Shown: positions 1-12,436, numbered from the stretch's first letter. The stretch: 64,000 nucleotides of DNA from Pictodentalium vernedei (GCA_031216915.1 CM062292.1:6759920-6823919); one strand, 5' to 3'. Notes: generated by a model from the letters alone, not told the origin. Made by a program: numbers and translations.

Positions 1-3000
1 TTAGATTCCAATTATCCCTCCAGATTATAATAGATTCCATTTATCACGCCAGATTATATTAGATTCCAATTATCCCTCCAGACTATATTACATTCCAATT
101 ATCCCTCCAGATTATATTAGATTCCAATTATCTCTCCAGATTATATTAGATTCCAATTATCCCAACAGATTATATTAGACTCCAATTATCCCTCCATATT
201 ATTTTAGATTCCAATTATCCCTTCAGATTATATTAGATTCCAATTATCCCTCCAGATTATATTAGATTCCAATTATCCCTCCAGATTATATTAGATACCA
301 ATTATCCCAAAGATTATATTAGATTCCAATTATCCCTCCAGATTATATTAGATTCCACTTATCCGTCCAGATTGTATTAGATTCCAATTATCCCTCCAGA
401 TTATATTAGATTCTAATTATCCCTCCAGATTATATTATATTTCACTTATCCCTCCAGATTATATTAGATTCCAATTATCCATCCAGATTATATTAGATTC
501 CAATTATCTCGCCAGATTATATTAGATTCCAATTATCCCATCAGGTTATATTAGATTCCAATTATCCCTCCAGATTATATTAGATTCCAATTATCCCATC
601 ACGTTATATTAAATTCCAATTATCCCATCAGGTTATATTAGATTCCAATTATCTCTCCAGATTATATTAGATTCCAGTTATCCCATCAGGTTATATTAGA
701 TTCCAATTATCCCTCCTGATTATATTAGATTCCAATTATCCCTCCAGATTATATTAGATTCCAATTATCTCTCCAGATTATAGTAGATTCCAGTTATCTC
801 TCCAGCATATAATATATTAGATTCCAATTATCCCTCCAGATTATATTATATTTCACTTATCCCTCCAGATTATATTAGATTCCAATTATCCCATCGGATT
901 ATATTAGACTCCAATTATCCCTCCAAGTTATATTAGATTCCAATTATCTCGCCAGATTATATTAGATTCCAATTATCCCATCAGGTTATATTAGATTCCA
1001 ATTATCCCTCCAGATTATATTAGATTCCAATTATCCCATCACGTTATATTAAATTCCAATTATCCCATCAGGTTATATTAGATTCCAATTATCTCTCCAG
1101 ATTATATTAGATTCCAGTTATCCCATCAGGTTATATTAGATTCCAATTATCCCTCCTGATTATATTAGATTCCAATTATCCCTCCAGATTATATTAGATT
1201 CCAATTATCTCTCCAGATTATAGTAGATTCCAGTTATCTCTCCAGCATATAATATATTAGATTCCAATTATCCCTCCAGATTATATTATATTTCACTTAT
1301 CCCTCCAGATTATATTAGATTCCAATTATCCCATCGGATTATATTAGACTCCAATTATCCCTCCAAGTTATATTAGATTCCAATTATCTCGCCAGATTAT
1401 ATTATATTTCACTTATCCCTCCAGATTATATTAGATTCCAATTATCCCTCCAGATTATATTAGATTCCAATTATCCCATCGGATTATATTAGACTCCAAT
1501 TATCCCTCCAGATTATATTAGATTCCAATTATCCCTCCAGACTATATTAGATTCCACTTATCCGTCCAGACTATATTAGATTCCAATTATCCATCCAGAT
1601 TATATTAGATTCCAATTATCCATCCAGATTATATTAGATTCCAATTATCCATCCAGATTATATTTGATTCCAATTATCTCCCCAGATTATATTAGATTCC
1701 AATTTTGTCTTCAGATTCCAATTATCACTCCAGATTATATTATATTCCAATTATCACTCCAGATTATATTACATTCCAGTTATCCCTCCAGATTATATTA
1801 GATTCCAATTATCTCTCCAGACTATATTAGATTCCAATTATCCCTCCAGATTATAATAGATTCCAATTATCACTCCAGATTATATTAGATTCCAATTATC
1901 CTTCCAGATTATATTAGATTCCAATTACCCCTCCAGACTATATTAGATTCCAATTATCCCTCCAGATTATATTAGATTCCAATTATCCCTCCAGATTATA
2001 ATAGATTCCAATTATCACTCCAGATTATATTAGATTCGAACTATCCCTCCAGATTATATTAGATTCCAGTTATCCCTCCAGATTATATTAGATTCCAATT
2101 ATCCCTCCAGATTATATTAGATTCCAATTATCCCATCAGATTATAGTAGATTCCAATTATCCTTCCAGATTATATTAGATTCCAATTATCCCATCGGATT
2201 ATATTAGATTCCAATTATCCCTCCAGACTATATTAGATTCCAATTATCTCTCCAGATTATATTAGATTCCAATTATCTCTCCAGATTATATTAGATTCCA
2301 ATTATCACTCCACATTATATTAGATTCCAATTATCTCTCCAGATTATATTATATTCCAATTATCACTCCAGGTTATATTAGATTCCAATTATCTCTCCAG
2401 ATTATATTATATTTGAATTTTCTCGCCAGATTATATTAGATTCCAATTATCCCATCAGATTATATTAGATTCCAATTATCCCCCCAGGTTATATTAGATT
2501 CCAATTATCCCTCCAGGTTATATTAGATTCCAATTATCCCCCCAGATTATATTAGATTCCAATTATCCCATCAGGTTTTATTAGATTCCAATTATCCCAT
2601 CAGATTATATTATATTTCAATTTTCTCGCCAGATTATATTAGATTCCAATTATCCCATCAGGTTTTATTAGATTCCAATTATCCCATCAGATTATATTAT
2701 ATTTCAATTTTCTCGCCAGGTTATATTAGATTCCAATTATCCCATCAGGTTTTATTAGATTCCAATTATCCCATCAGATTATATTATATTTCAATTTTCT
2801 CGCCAGATTATATTAGATTCCAATTATCCCATCAGGTTTTATTAGATTCCAATTATCCCATCAGATTATATTATATTTCAATTTTCTCGCCAGGTTATAT
2901 TAGATTCCAATTATCCCCCCAGGTTATATTAGATTCCAATTATCCCTCCAGGTTATATTAGATTCCAATTATCCCCCCAGATTATATTAGATTCCAATTA

Positions 3001-3423
3001 TCCCATCAGGTTTTATTAGATTCCAATTATCCCATCAGATTATATTATATTTCAATTTTCTCGCCAGATTATATTAGATTCCAATTATCCCCCCAGGTTA
3101 TATTAGATTCCAATTATCCCCCCAGGTTATATTAGATTCCAATTATCTCTCCAGATTATATTAGATTCCAATTATCCCATCAGATTATATTAGATTCCAA
3201 TTATCCCATCAGATTATATTAGATTCCAATTATCCCCCCAGGTTATATTAGATTCCAATTATCCCCCCAGGTTATATTAGATTCCAATTATCCCTCCAGG
3301 TTATATTAGATTCCAATTATCCCATCAGATTATATTAGATTCCAATTATCCCATCAGATTATATTAGATTCCAATTATCCCCCAGGTTATATTAGATTCC
3401 AATTATCTCTCCAGGTTATATTA
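1..3423. repeat. 29-bp AT-rich satellite array
   Basis: About 118 head-to-tail copies of a 29-bp unit (core TTAGATTCCAATTATCCC, then TCCAGATTATA) run from the window edge to 3423, so the array continues to the left. Variants alternate TCCCTCCAG, TCCCATCAG, TCTCTCCAG and a derived TTTCAATTTTCTCGCCAG form. A block near 526-945 recurs about 440 bp downstream (for example the ATCACGTTATATTAAATTCC variant near 599 and 1039), which shows higher-order structure. No coding frame persists. Confidence 0.97.
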
Positions 3424-4430
3424 ACAAGAGGCCTACATGGGTATATACAGCCTATGCTTTACTACCGTTCTAAACTACCAAGAATTACCCTACCCCCGCA
3501 ATAGCACTGGCCTACCATAACGTACTACCTATACCTGCCACATAACAAAACAAAGCAATCGGTTGGTTAATAGTACCTAGCACTAACAGGAGGCCTACAG
3601 GAATATATACCGCCCATCTAAACTACCAGGCATACCCCCTATACACAATACTCCTTGGCCTAGCATTACATACTACTTATACCAATCACAGGATAATATG
3701 GTTAATAGTACTATGGCTAACATGGGACGTGTAGGGGTACAACGCGTACATCCTATACTACTACGCTAGGCGACCATGCATTACACCCACCCACCCGACA
3801 GTAACGGCTGTCACCGCATTACATACTACTTAGACCAGCTACAGAAAAATATGAAGCATTAAGTCGATTAGTAATACAATGGCTTTCCGGGGGGGGGGGG
3901 GGGAGGGGGCACAGACATATATATCGCCCATACTATAGTGCCGTTCTATACTGCCAGGCATTACCTCCCACCCCCTCCCCCATAATATCACTTGACCTGC
4001 CATAACGTACTATCTATACCAGTCATAGAATAATACAAAGCAATCGGTTGGTTAATAATACCGAGGACTAACAGGGGATCTACAGCGGTATATACAATGC
4101 ATCCTATGCCCCACTTCTAAACAAACGATTATAATACTGCCTGACCTAGCATTACGAACTACCAAAACCAGCCATAAGATAATAGAAATGATTCGGTAGA
4201 TTAATAGTACTAAAGGAGTAATAGGCCAACAGACCATTCATCATATACTGCCAATCTAAACAACCAAGGACTATCTCGCAATACCGCACTGGCCGACCAT
4301 ACATGATCCCCATCTCCACAATACATCTTGACCTAGCTATAGCAGACATTGGATAATATGAAGGCTTAAGGGCTAATAGCATACCTACATGGATATATAC
4401 CACCACTACCATATCGCCGCCACCCCAGAC
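3421..4430. repeat. Degenerate ~165-bp tandem repeat family
   Basis: Strongly diverged copies of one ~165-bp unit follow the 29-bp array. Landmarks recur at this spacing: AGGCCTACATGGGTATATAC near 3428, AGGCCTACAGGAATATATAC near 3591, CAGACATATATATCGCCC near 3911, GGATCTACAGCGGTATATAC near 4075 and CCTACATGGATATATACC near 4384. A second landmark, CAATCGGTTGGTTAATA, appears at about 3558 and 4040. Roughly six to seven copies can be traced. A G-run (near 3888-3908) lies in one copy. Short open frames here differ between copies and are not genes. Confidence 0.75.
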
Positions 4431-5023
4431 GAGTAGTCCGCCATTCCCTGACCCGAACAACGTTATGTCAGATTGTATAGTGGACAACAACAGTGGTCAA
4501 CGTCTCTATAACGTCACGTGCGCATCATGACGCCACGACGTCAATAGCAACGTCAGCCGTTTCGCGGAGAAAAACTTTCAAGAAAACTCACCTTCCCCTT
4601 CAATTTTCCATCACATGCCCATAATATAAACCCATAGCCCTGGGTGTACATATATCACTATATATACAATAGCATAGTGTACATGCTGTATGTACGCCAT
4701 TTACCGGATCTAGCTGGATGGTGCCGACATTTTGCACCGACAAAAGTCCGGTTCCTATGGGAATTTGACACTAGCTGCACCGGCAAAAGTCCGGGTAATC
4801 AGGGTCGATCGGGTACATGCTATACTACACGCGAAACAACTAATCAAACTTAGAAATGTGATATTTCAAATGGGGATTCATTCATCATGGTTTTATTAAT
4901 TTAAAATCCGATACATTGATGGAATTCCTGCAAGAAGAAATCAAATAGATAAATATTTTCGATTGAAGATCACAGCCTAGAAATAAACCGCTCCCACCCA
5001 CTCGAATGATCGTTTTAGTTACG
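4431..5023. other. Unique non-repetitive DNA, no gene seen
   Basis: This stretch holds no recognised gene. A 69-codon open frame near 4644-4853 starts in AT-rich DNA, has no recognisable domain and reads through a short repeated motif (CCG-CAAAAGTCCGG at about 4738 and 4782). It is treated as chance. Confidence 0.5.
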
Positions 5024-5025
5024 TA

Positions 5026-5339
5026 CAGTTAAAACTAGAAGTCCTGTCATGAAATGCGCACAAATAGCACGTTGATATGCACGTTAATATACGCGTTATG
5101 GCCCAATTAAAGCTATCAAATTTTGTACATATGGCCTGTGCACAAGCAATGTTTCAGCCAATGGACCTCCGGGTAACCCGGAGGTCCATTGGCAGAAACA
5201 TTGCATGTGTTTGCTTTGAGTAACCAAGAGAAACTGCCGTGCTTTGGATGCCATTCGATATGGCAATTGCGCGCAATCCCAACGCGCAGTTAAGCCTAGA
5301 TAAGCGCACTATTCGTGACAGGACTTCTAGTTTTAACTG
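5026..5339. mobile_element. TA-flanked MITE, family A (314 bp)
   Basis: Terminal inverted repeats CAGTTAAAACTAGAAGTCC and its complement bound a 314-bp element flanked by TA on both sides (5024-5025, 5340-5341). TA duplication and CAGT termini are typical of Tc1/mariner-type elements; there is no transposase frame. The centre is a long palindrome around CCTCCGGGTAACCCGGAGG. A second copy of exactly the same length lies at 52951-53264 in the opposite orientation. Confidence 0.9.
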
Positions 5340-5635
5340 TAGGTGTTAGGCCAACCTGCTAACGGGTTGGGAAGAAAGCTGTTTACTTCCAGACCTGAGT
5401 TCAACGATTCTATTGAATTAACATCTAGACGACAATGTCTTCAACTTGACGTGCGGTGTTGACGTTAAACTGGGCACTTTGCGAAATCGATGCTGTACTC
5501 TATCTCGCACTCAGAAATGCCATGTTTTTAGGGCCCCGAGAAGCTTCGAGACTTGATTCGATTTCGAATGTTAAGTTGGTTTTCGGTTCGATTCGTTTTC
5601 CTTCGAATCTTTTTACTGGAATTTCTATTGGTATA

Positions 5636-5892
5636 CAGTACGTGAAGAGTGTATTATCACTAAATCACCCGCAGAGTGGAGATTCCACCCAAGCAATAAT
5701 TGGAAATTTGTTGCAAATCCTAACCAGCAGAAGCAAAGTTTCAGCCAATGGGCCTCCGGGTTAAACCCGGAGGTCCATTGGCTGAAACATTGCTTGTGTT
5801 TTTTGTGGATATTTACAAAATGTGAAAGTTATAGCTTGGGTGATAACTCCACTCCGCGGGTGATTTAGTTAGAATCCACTCTCCACGTACTG
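5636..5892. mobile_element. TA-flanked MITE, family B (257 bp)
   Basis: Ends CAGTACGTGAAGAGTG and CACTCTCCACGTACTG form terminal inverted repeats, with TA at 5634-5635 and 5893-5894. The central palindrome around GGGTTAAACCCGGAGG and the arm TTTCAGCCAATGGGCC are shared with family A, although the termini differ. Other copies are at 50621-50877 (also 257 bp) and 56975-57226 (inverted). Confidence 0.9.
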
Positions 5893-6271
5893 TAGGTCAT
5901 TTTAGTCGTCTCGCAAAACGTACAGCTGAGATAGAAATTGCACATAATGTTGAAAATAAGAGGAGTAAAAGGAGAGAGAGAGAAGAAATTCGCGTCTCAG
6001 GGTTAATTCTGTGACGGCCCCTTTTCAAAAGTGTCGGGATACTGTTGCAGATGCCGAAGGCACGGGCGATGGTAGGTTGGTGAGTATGTGGGAGAGGGGG
6101 GAGGGGTTGGGTTCTCCCTGCAAAAAAATATTGAAATCAGCTATAAAATGGAGACTTCTGGTGGCATTTGGGATTATCAATCACGTTATTTTTTGGCCAT
6201 CAAAATGACGTTTTAGTGGCATGTTTCAAATTTCCAAGTTCATGAATGAGTATCAAGTGACCTATAGTTAT

Positions 6272-6364
6272 AGCTTTTGACTGCAAAATTCTTGAAGTGA
6301 TAACTTCATTACGTCTAGTTTATTTAATAAAGTTATTACTTCAAGTCCAAAATTGTTGGTCAAG
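6272..6364. repeat. Imperfect inverted repeat
   Basis: The left arm TTGACTGCAAAATTCTTGAA and the right arm near 6335-6364 are reverse complements with a few mismatches, separated by about 25 bp. It could form a stem-loop. A second, shorter inverted repeat around the TTTGGTGCGTCCTTT motif lies at about 6489-6541. Confidence 0.65.
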
Positions 6365-6424
6365 TGCAGAGCTCCATTCACGATAAAGTCCGTTTATCAC
6401 TTGATCGCACAGGAGTCAAAACCT

Positions 6425-6452
6425 GGGGTGGGGGGGGGGGGGGGGGGGGGGG
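6425..6452. repeat. Poly-G tract
   Basis: A near-uninterrupted G-run of over 20 bases. Comparable homopolymer G/C runs occur elsewhere in the window (about 3888, 13247, 19459, 44160, 59229 and 61689). Confidence 0.9.
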
Positions 6453-6769
6453 CGTCTAGGCTAAACATCGCTTGAAAGCATGTATTTTATTTTTTTTTGT
6501 TTGGTGCGTCCTTTGAAAGGACGTGCCAAACCAAAAAATTAAAACACAGTTTTTCAGGTCATGCTTGGACTATGGAGGAGGTGCAGGTCTAACCCAAGTA
6601 TCCTGGTTTCCTGGACCGGATTCCGGAGTGACTACTCCGGCCCCACCCTCTCCCCGGCCCTGGAAAGTGTAATATCTACAACTTGAAGAGTGTTGAGATT
6701 CGATTTGAGATTCGATTCGATTCGAAATCCTCTGCCTAATTCGAAATTAGAGATTCGCGGAGCCGTAGT

Positions 6770-6935
6770 TCAATGCCATCATTGTAAATTACCTGATGAT
6801 GTTTGATGTTGACCAGGCCTTGAATAATGATGTTACAGTCGTTATACATGCTTCGGTCCCAGCATCACAGTCCCATGACATCAACAAACTTCTAAGATTA
6901 CTGAAACAAACAAGAACAAGTTAAACTGGAGCTGT

Positions 6936-6997
<62 letters not shown>

Positions 6998-7036
6998 GCG
7001 GTGATGGTATGTGATGATGATGGCGGTGATGGTATG

Positions 7037-7115
<79 letters not shown>

Positions 7116-8190
7116 ACTGGTGATATTGACAATGCTAATGTTGGTCTTCATGGGTTTGATACCAAGTGGAATGCCGGGACCTATTCCCACTCGTAGACTC
7201 TAGCTTATGCTGTCAAACATATGGTCAGATTCTCGAATCGGCGAGAAGAAAACAGAGTATGAGCAGGGTTAACTGCGGACATGGCGAACATCTGCAACTT
7301 TTGCAGTTCAATTTCTGATGTCACATCCAAGACAATATGGCAAATGGACACCATAAAATATCTGACAGAATCAAACCCAAATACCCGTATTTACGCGTAA
7401 AAGAGATGTCTTGAAACGAAAAGCTTGCTCTCGAAAAGGGCCGATAAACTCAAAACTTCAAGACGTTTTTTTGTGTTATTATGGGGGAATAAAGTGAAAC
7501 AGAAAAGTATTATACTGTGCGTGGAATGTGGGGATAGGATGAAAGAGACAGAATAGCATACGAATTAGATGATCTCGTCATTTCCTATATAAACAGTAAC
7601 ACCCAGCGAATTAAGATTCCACAAAGAGCATGATTGGACACGAACAAAACGAGCCCCGTTATACTTTCATGGAGAAAATCGCCCCCTGTCCCATTGGTCT
7701 CACATCTGCTAAACTTAGGAGCGCTAAAGACAAATTTGGGTGACGAGGTGTGGGGGAGGGGGGAGGCAAGTTATATAAAGGCTTTGACGCTTTGAAGCAA
7801 GTCAATACCTTTTGTTCTCGAAGAAGTTTTAAAGTGAGACTTCAACTGCAGCTATATATGAGGACTTCGTCAAATTCATTTGCGATGTTGTTCACCTCGG
7901 CGCTTAAAACCCTTTCCGTGAGGTATTTTTAGTGTTTTCGAAAAAAGAATATTCGTTTGGCGAGGAAACAAACTAGTGAACGGAAATAGCTGAGAAGAAT
8001 CCGTCTAAAGTTCAATGGGGCCAGCTGTCAGGTCACCAGTCTAATTATGTAAGGATTTCGACGCTGTTATGTACTGCTTTTTCAACAAATTTCTGATGTA
8101 CTATGATGCTCTTTCACTCATATAAATATACAGATAGACCTTCGTACTCCAGTTATGGCAATTCCAATCAATAGTGGAGCAATACTGCGT
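6770..8190. other. Unique DNA with two (GAT)n microsatellites
   Basis: Two long (GAT)n tracts at about 6937-6994 and 7037-7114 are joined by two GGCGGTGATGGTATGTGAT interruptions. They give poly-Asp, poly-His, poly-Ser or poly-Ile frames depending on the frame; none is credible as a gene. The remainder (7200-8190) shows no recognisable exon, RNA gene or repeat. Confidence 0.8.
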
Positions 8191-8196
8191 AGAGTA

Positions 8197-8666
8197 CAGC
8201 CGCCATGAACTGGAGTCAATACTATAAAACTTTTACAACTGTATTTTCTAGAATTGTATTTTCTACCTATTAATATAACTGACTAAAATAAATCATTAGC
8301 GTTTTAAAAGATATGGCAATTTGCCAACTGGCAAACTGCCACATCTTTAAAAACGCTAATGGTTCCTTTCAACCCATTTAAAGTCATAAGTAGAAAATAC
8401 AATTCTACATAATACAATTGTAAAAGTTTTATAGTATTGGCCCCTGGTCGTAATTCACGCATGGGCCTTGATCTCCACGCATATGTTTACCAGGTAATAC
8501 AAATCATCATCATGAAAATTTTAATTAATGAACCACCGGGTTGTACCCGGTGCTTCATTAATTAAATTGTTGATGATTATCCCTCCAGTTAGTGTTTGGA
8601 ATCTAATATTATTGCGTCCGTGGAAATATTGCCAACCCGTGGAGTGTGACCAGTCCATGACGGCCG
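8197..8666. mobile_element. TA-flanked MITE, family C, with nested insertion
   Basis: The left end CAGCCGCCATGAACTGG and the right end CCAGTCCATGACGGCCG are inverted, flanked by TA (8195-8196, 8667-8668). The central foldback around ACCGGGTTGTACCCGGT sits near 8535-8552. The element is split by a ~234-bp insertion at 8214-8447. An uninterrupted relative (198 bp) lies at 44553-44750. Confidence 0.8.
8214..8447. mobile_element. Full-length foldback element nested in MITE C
   Basis: The segment is an almost complete palindrome with arms of about 114 bp. The left arm begins CAATACTATAAAACTTTTAC and the right arm ends with its complement near 8438. CTGG occurs at both junctions (8210-8213 and 8444-8447), possibly a short target duplication. 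Removing it restores continuity with family C (ATGAACTGG then TCGTAATTCACGCATGGGC). Confidence 0.75.
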
Positions 8667-8778
8667 TACCGTAATCATAAAACTATGGTTGTGATGAGTC
8701 TCCATTCCTAATGATAATATCATTAATAATTGGGTTAACGTGTAATCGCGTCTAGATTGAGCAACAATTTTTCTATTA

Positions 8779-9022
8779 CCCTTTACCTAACGTAACGGCC
8801 AAAACCGGACAGCGCTATTCTCAAAAATCGCCAATTAATTTTCATTATGTTTTTCATTTTTTGTCTCAAAAACATAGGTTATGACCCCTCGTTGGAACGA
8901 GCTCGTCGAGCTCGTTCCAATGAGGGGTCATAACCTATGTTTTTGAGACAAAAAATGAAACAAATTAGTTATTCAAGAATTATTTTTCCAAGTGTCGTCT
9001 GCTTTATAGGTTAGGTAAAGGG
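8779..9022 (-). mobile_element. piggyBac-like TTAA MITE (244 bp)
   Basis: CCCTTTACCTAACG and its complement CGTTA-type end GTTAGGTAAAGGG (read with small changes at the far end) bound a 244-bp element. The flanks are TTA and TTAT, so the usual TTAA has mutated. A perfect-looking inner palindrome centres on GAGCTCGTCGAGCTC with arms that include GACCCCTCGTTGGAACGA. Relatives are at 16107-16350, 53486-53729 and 60884-61130. There is no transposase. Confidence 0.85.
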
Positions 9023-9402
9023 TTATATTATAGAAGAAGATTAGTCAGAGTATTTTTAGATTCAATCGTTTGGAATATATCAGTTGGTCGGAAAAGTGAA
9101 CTGCAGGTGCATCTAAACATCGATGATCGTCTATTTAAGGGGTAGACTGGTTCCAGGTCATAATAGAGTCAAATTCCTTCCTTTCAGAATTAGACTGGTA
9201 GCCTTACAACTTACCAGTTATCACGATCTCGTCGAGCGCATCCCAGAGAGGGGTCATAGACCATGTTGATGAGGCAAAAAAACATTTTAGTAATTCAATA
9301 TCTTTCGGGGTAATTATTGTACATTTTGCGCGTGAGGTACAGGTTTGAAACGAACTGAGACCTCGTGATGCAGCGTAGGCGACGCTAAACAAGATATTAA
9401 AG
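9023..9402. other. Spacer with decayed half of the TTAA-MITE palindrome
   Basis: Positions about 9223-9300 retain a degraded half of the piggyBac-like MITE centre (CTCGTCGAGCGCATCCC, GAGGGGTCATAGACCATG, GAGGCAAAAAAA). Nothing else is recognised. The 50-bp array starts directly after. Confidence 0.5.
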
Positions 9403-12289
9403 TCAAAAGAGGTGGGAGACTTCCAGTGCCAATTAATTGGTATGGTACCGCTCGTTAAGAGGCGGGAGGCTTCCAGTGCCATTCATTTGGTATGTTACCG
9501 CTCGTTAAGAGGTGAGAGGCTTCCAGTGCCATTCAATTGGTATGTTACCGCTCGTTAAGAGGTGAGAGGCTTCCAGTGCAATTCAATTGATACATTTTCG
9601 CTTGTTAAGAGGTGGGAGGCTTCCAGTGCCATTCAATTGGTAGGTTACCGCTCGTTAAGAGGTGGGAGGCTTCCAGTGCCATTCAATTGGTATGTTACCG
9701 CTCGTTAAGTGATGGGGGACTTCCAATGCCATTCAATTGGTCTGTTACCGATCGTTAAGAGGTGGGAGGCTTCCAGTGCAATTCAATTGATACGTTTTTC
9801 GCTCGTTAAAAGGAGAGAGGCTTCAAGTGCCATTCAACTAGTATGTTGCCCCTCGTTAAGAGGTGGGGGCTTCCAGTGCCATTCAATTGGTATGTAACCG
9901 TTCGTTAAGAGGTGAGAGGCTTCCAGTGCCATTCAATTGGTACGTTACCGCTTGTTAAGAGGTGGGAGACTTCCAGTGCCATTCAATTGATACGTTATCG
10001 CTCGTTAAGAGATGAGAGGCTTCCAGTACCATTCAATTGGTATGTTACCGCTCGTTAAGAGGTGGGGGCTTCCAGTGCCATTCAATTGGTATGTTGCCGC
10101 TCGTTAAGGGGTGAGAGGCTTCCAGTGTCATTCAGTTAGTACGTTACCACTCGTTAAGTGGTGGGAGACTTCCAGTGATATTCAGTTGGTATGTTACCGC
10201 TCGTTAAGAGGTGGGAGGCTTCCAGTGACATTCAATTGGTTTGTTACCGCTCGTTAAGAGGTGGGAGACTTCCAGTGCCATTCAACTGGTATGTTATCGC
10301 TTGTTAAGAGGTGGAGGGCTTCCAGTACCATTCAATTGGTATGTTACCGCTCGTTAAGAGGTGGGGGCTTCCAGTGCCATTCAATTGGTATATTATCGTT
10401 CGTTAAGAGGTGGGAGACTTCCCATGCCATTCAACTGGTATGTTATCGCTCGTTAAGAGGCGGAGGGCTTCCAGTACCATTCAATTGGATGTTACCGCTC
10501 GTTAAGAGGTGGGGGCTTCCAGTGCCATTCAATTGGTATGTTATCGTTCGTTAAGAGGTGGGAGACTTCCCGTGCCATTCAACTGGTATGTTATCGCTCG
10601 TTAAGAGGTGGGGGGCTTCCAGTGCCATTCAATTGGTAGGTTACCGCTCGTTAAGTGGTGGGAGACTTCCAATGCCATTCAATTGGTATGTTACCGCTCG
10701 TTAAGAGGTGGGAGGCTTCCAGTGCCTTTCAATTGATACGGTTTCGCTCGTTAAGAGGCTTCCAGTGCCATTCAATTGGTACGTTATCGCTCGTTAAGTG
10801 GTGGGAGACTTCCAGTGCCATTCGATTGGTATATTACCGCTCGTTAAGAGGTGGGGGCTTCCAGTGCCATTCAATTGGTATGTTACCGCTCGTTAAGGGG
10901 TGAGAGGCTTCCAGTGCCATTCAGTTAGTACGTTACCGCTCGTTAAGTGGTGGGAGACTTCCAGTGATATTCAGTTGGTATGTTACCGCTCGTTAAGTGG
11001 TGGGAGACTTCCAGTGCCATTCGATTGGTATATTACCGCTCGTTAAGAGGTGGGGGCTTCCAGTGCCATTCAATTGGTATGTTACCGCTCGTTAAGGGGT
11101 GAGAGGCTTCCAGTGCCATTCAGTTAGTACGTTACCGCTCGTTAAGTGGTGGGAGACTTCCAGTGATATTCAGTTGGTATGTTACCGCTCGTTAAGAGGT
11201 GGGAGGCTTCCAGTGACATTCAATTGGTTTGTTACCGCTCGTTAAGAGGTGGGAGACTTCCAGTGCCATTCAACTGGTATGTTATCGCTCGTTAAGAGGC
11301 GGAGGGCTTCCAGTGCCATTCAACTGGTATGTTACCGCTCGTTAAGAGGTGGGGGCTTCCAGTGCCATTCAATTGGTATGTAACCGCTCGTTAAGGGGTG
11401 ATAGGCTTCCAGTGCTTTGAAATTGGTATGTTACCGCTCGTTAAGAGGTGGGAGGCTTCCAATGACATTCAATTGGTTTGTTACCGCTCGTTAAGAGGTG
11501 GGAGACTTCCAGTGCCATTCAACTGGTATGTTATCGCTCGTTAAGAGGTGGAGGGCTTCCAGTACCATTCAACTGGTATGTTACCGCTCGTTAAGAAGTG
11601 AGGGCTTCCAGTGCCATTCAATTGGTATATTCGTTAAGAGGTGGGAGGCTTCCAGTGCCATTCAATTGGTACGTTACGGCTCGTTAAGAGGTGGGAGGCT
11701 TCCAGTGCCATTCAATTGGTACGTTACGGCTCGTTAAGGGGTGAGAGGCTTCCAGTGCTTTGCAATTGGTATGTTACCGCTCGTTAAGAGGTGGGAGGCT
11801 TCCAGTGCCATTCAATTGGTACGTTACGGCTCGTTAAGAGGTGGGAGGCTACCAGTGCCATTTAATTGGTATGTTACCGCTCGTTAAGAGGTGGGAGGCT
11901 ACCAGTGCCATTCAATTGGTACGTTACGGCTCGTTAAGAGGTGGGGGCTTCCAGTGCCATTCAATTGGTATGTAACCGCTCGTTAAGGGGTGATAGGCTT
12001 CCAGTGCTTTGCAATTGGTATGTTACCGCTCGTTAAGAGGTGGGATTCTTCCAGTGCCATTCAATTGGTAGGTTACCGCTTGTTAAGAGGTGGGATTCTT
12101 CCAGTGCCATTCAATTGGTAGGTTACCGCTCGTTAAGAGGTGAGGGGCTTCCAGTGCCATTCAATTGGTAGGTTACCGCTCGTTAAGAGGTGGGAGGCTT
12201 CCAGTGCCATCCAATTGGTAAGTTATCGCTCGCTAAGAGGTGGGAGACTTCTAGTGCCATTCAATTGGTATGTTATCGATCGTTAAGAG
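9403..12289. repeat. 50-bp satellite array
   Basis: About 58 head-to-tail copies of a 50-bp unit (CTCGTTAAGAGGTGGGAGGC, then TTCCAGTGCCATTCAATTGG, then TATGTTACCG). Occasional 49-bp units break phase. A four-unit block (~199 bp, with CATTCGATTGGTATATTACC) at about 10794-10995 is repeated directly at about 10996-11190. Open frames of 60-97 codons are by-products of the period. Confidence 0.97.
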
Positions 12290-12432
12290 GATATTCTGTT
12301 TAGCTATATCAACAGATTTTACATCAATAAACAGTTAGTTGCAATAGGCAATACTAAAAATGGGTAATGTCAAAAAACTAACTTCGCGGTTCAAAGAAGC
12401 ATTTGCATTAAAAACGATTAAGTAATCTTTGT
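12290..12432. other. Short unique spacer
   Basis: AT-rich DNA between the 50-bp array and the TTAA element; no feature recognised. Confidence 0.5.
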
Positions 12433-12436
12433 TAAC

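Larger units (their letters stand above)
5530..6766. mobile_element. Possible hAT-like element remnant, TTCGA-rich ends
   Basis: The left end AGGGCCCCGAGAAG followed by repeated GATTCGATTTCGAA motifs, and the right end (near 6690-6766) with GATTCGATTCGATTCGAAA then AGATTCGCGGAGCC, resemble the two ends of the better-preserved element at 18825-19394. If they belong together, the element contains the TA MITE at 5636-5892 and other foldbacks. No target duplication is visible, so pairing the two ends is inference. Confidence 0.35.

Noticed and set aside
6881..7196. Poly-Asp, poly-Ser, poly-His and poly-Ile frames
   Set aside because: They are different readings of the (GAT)n microsatellite.
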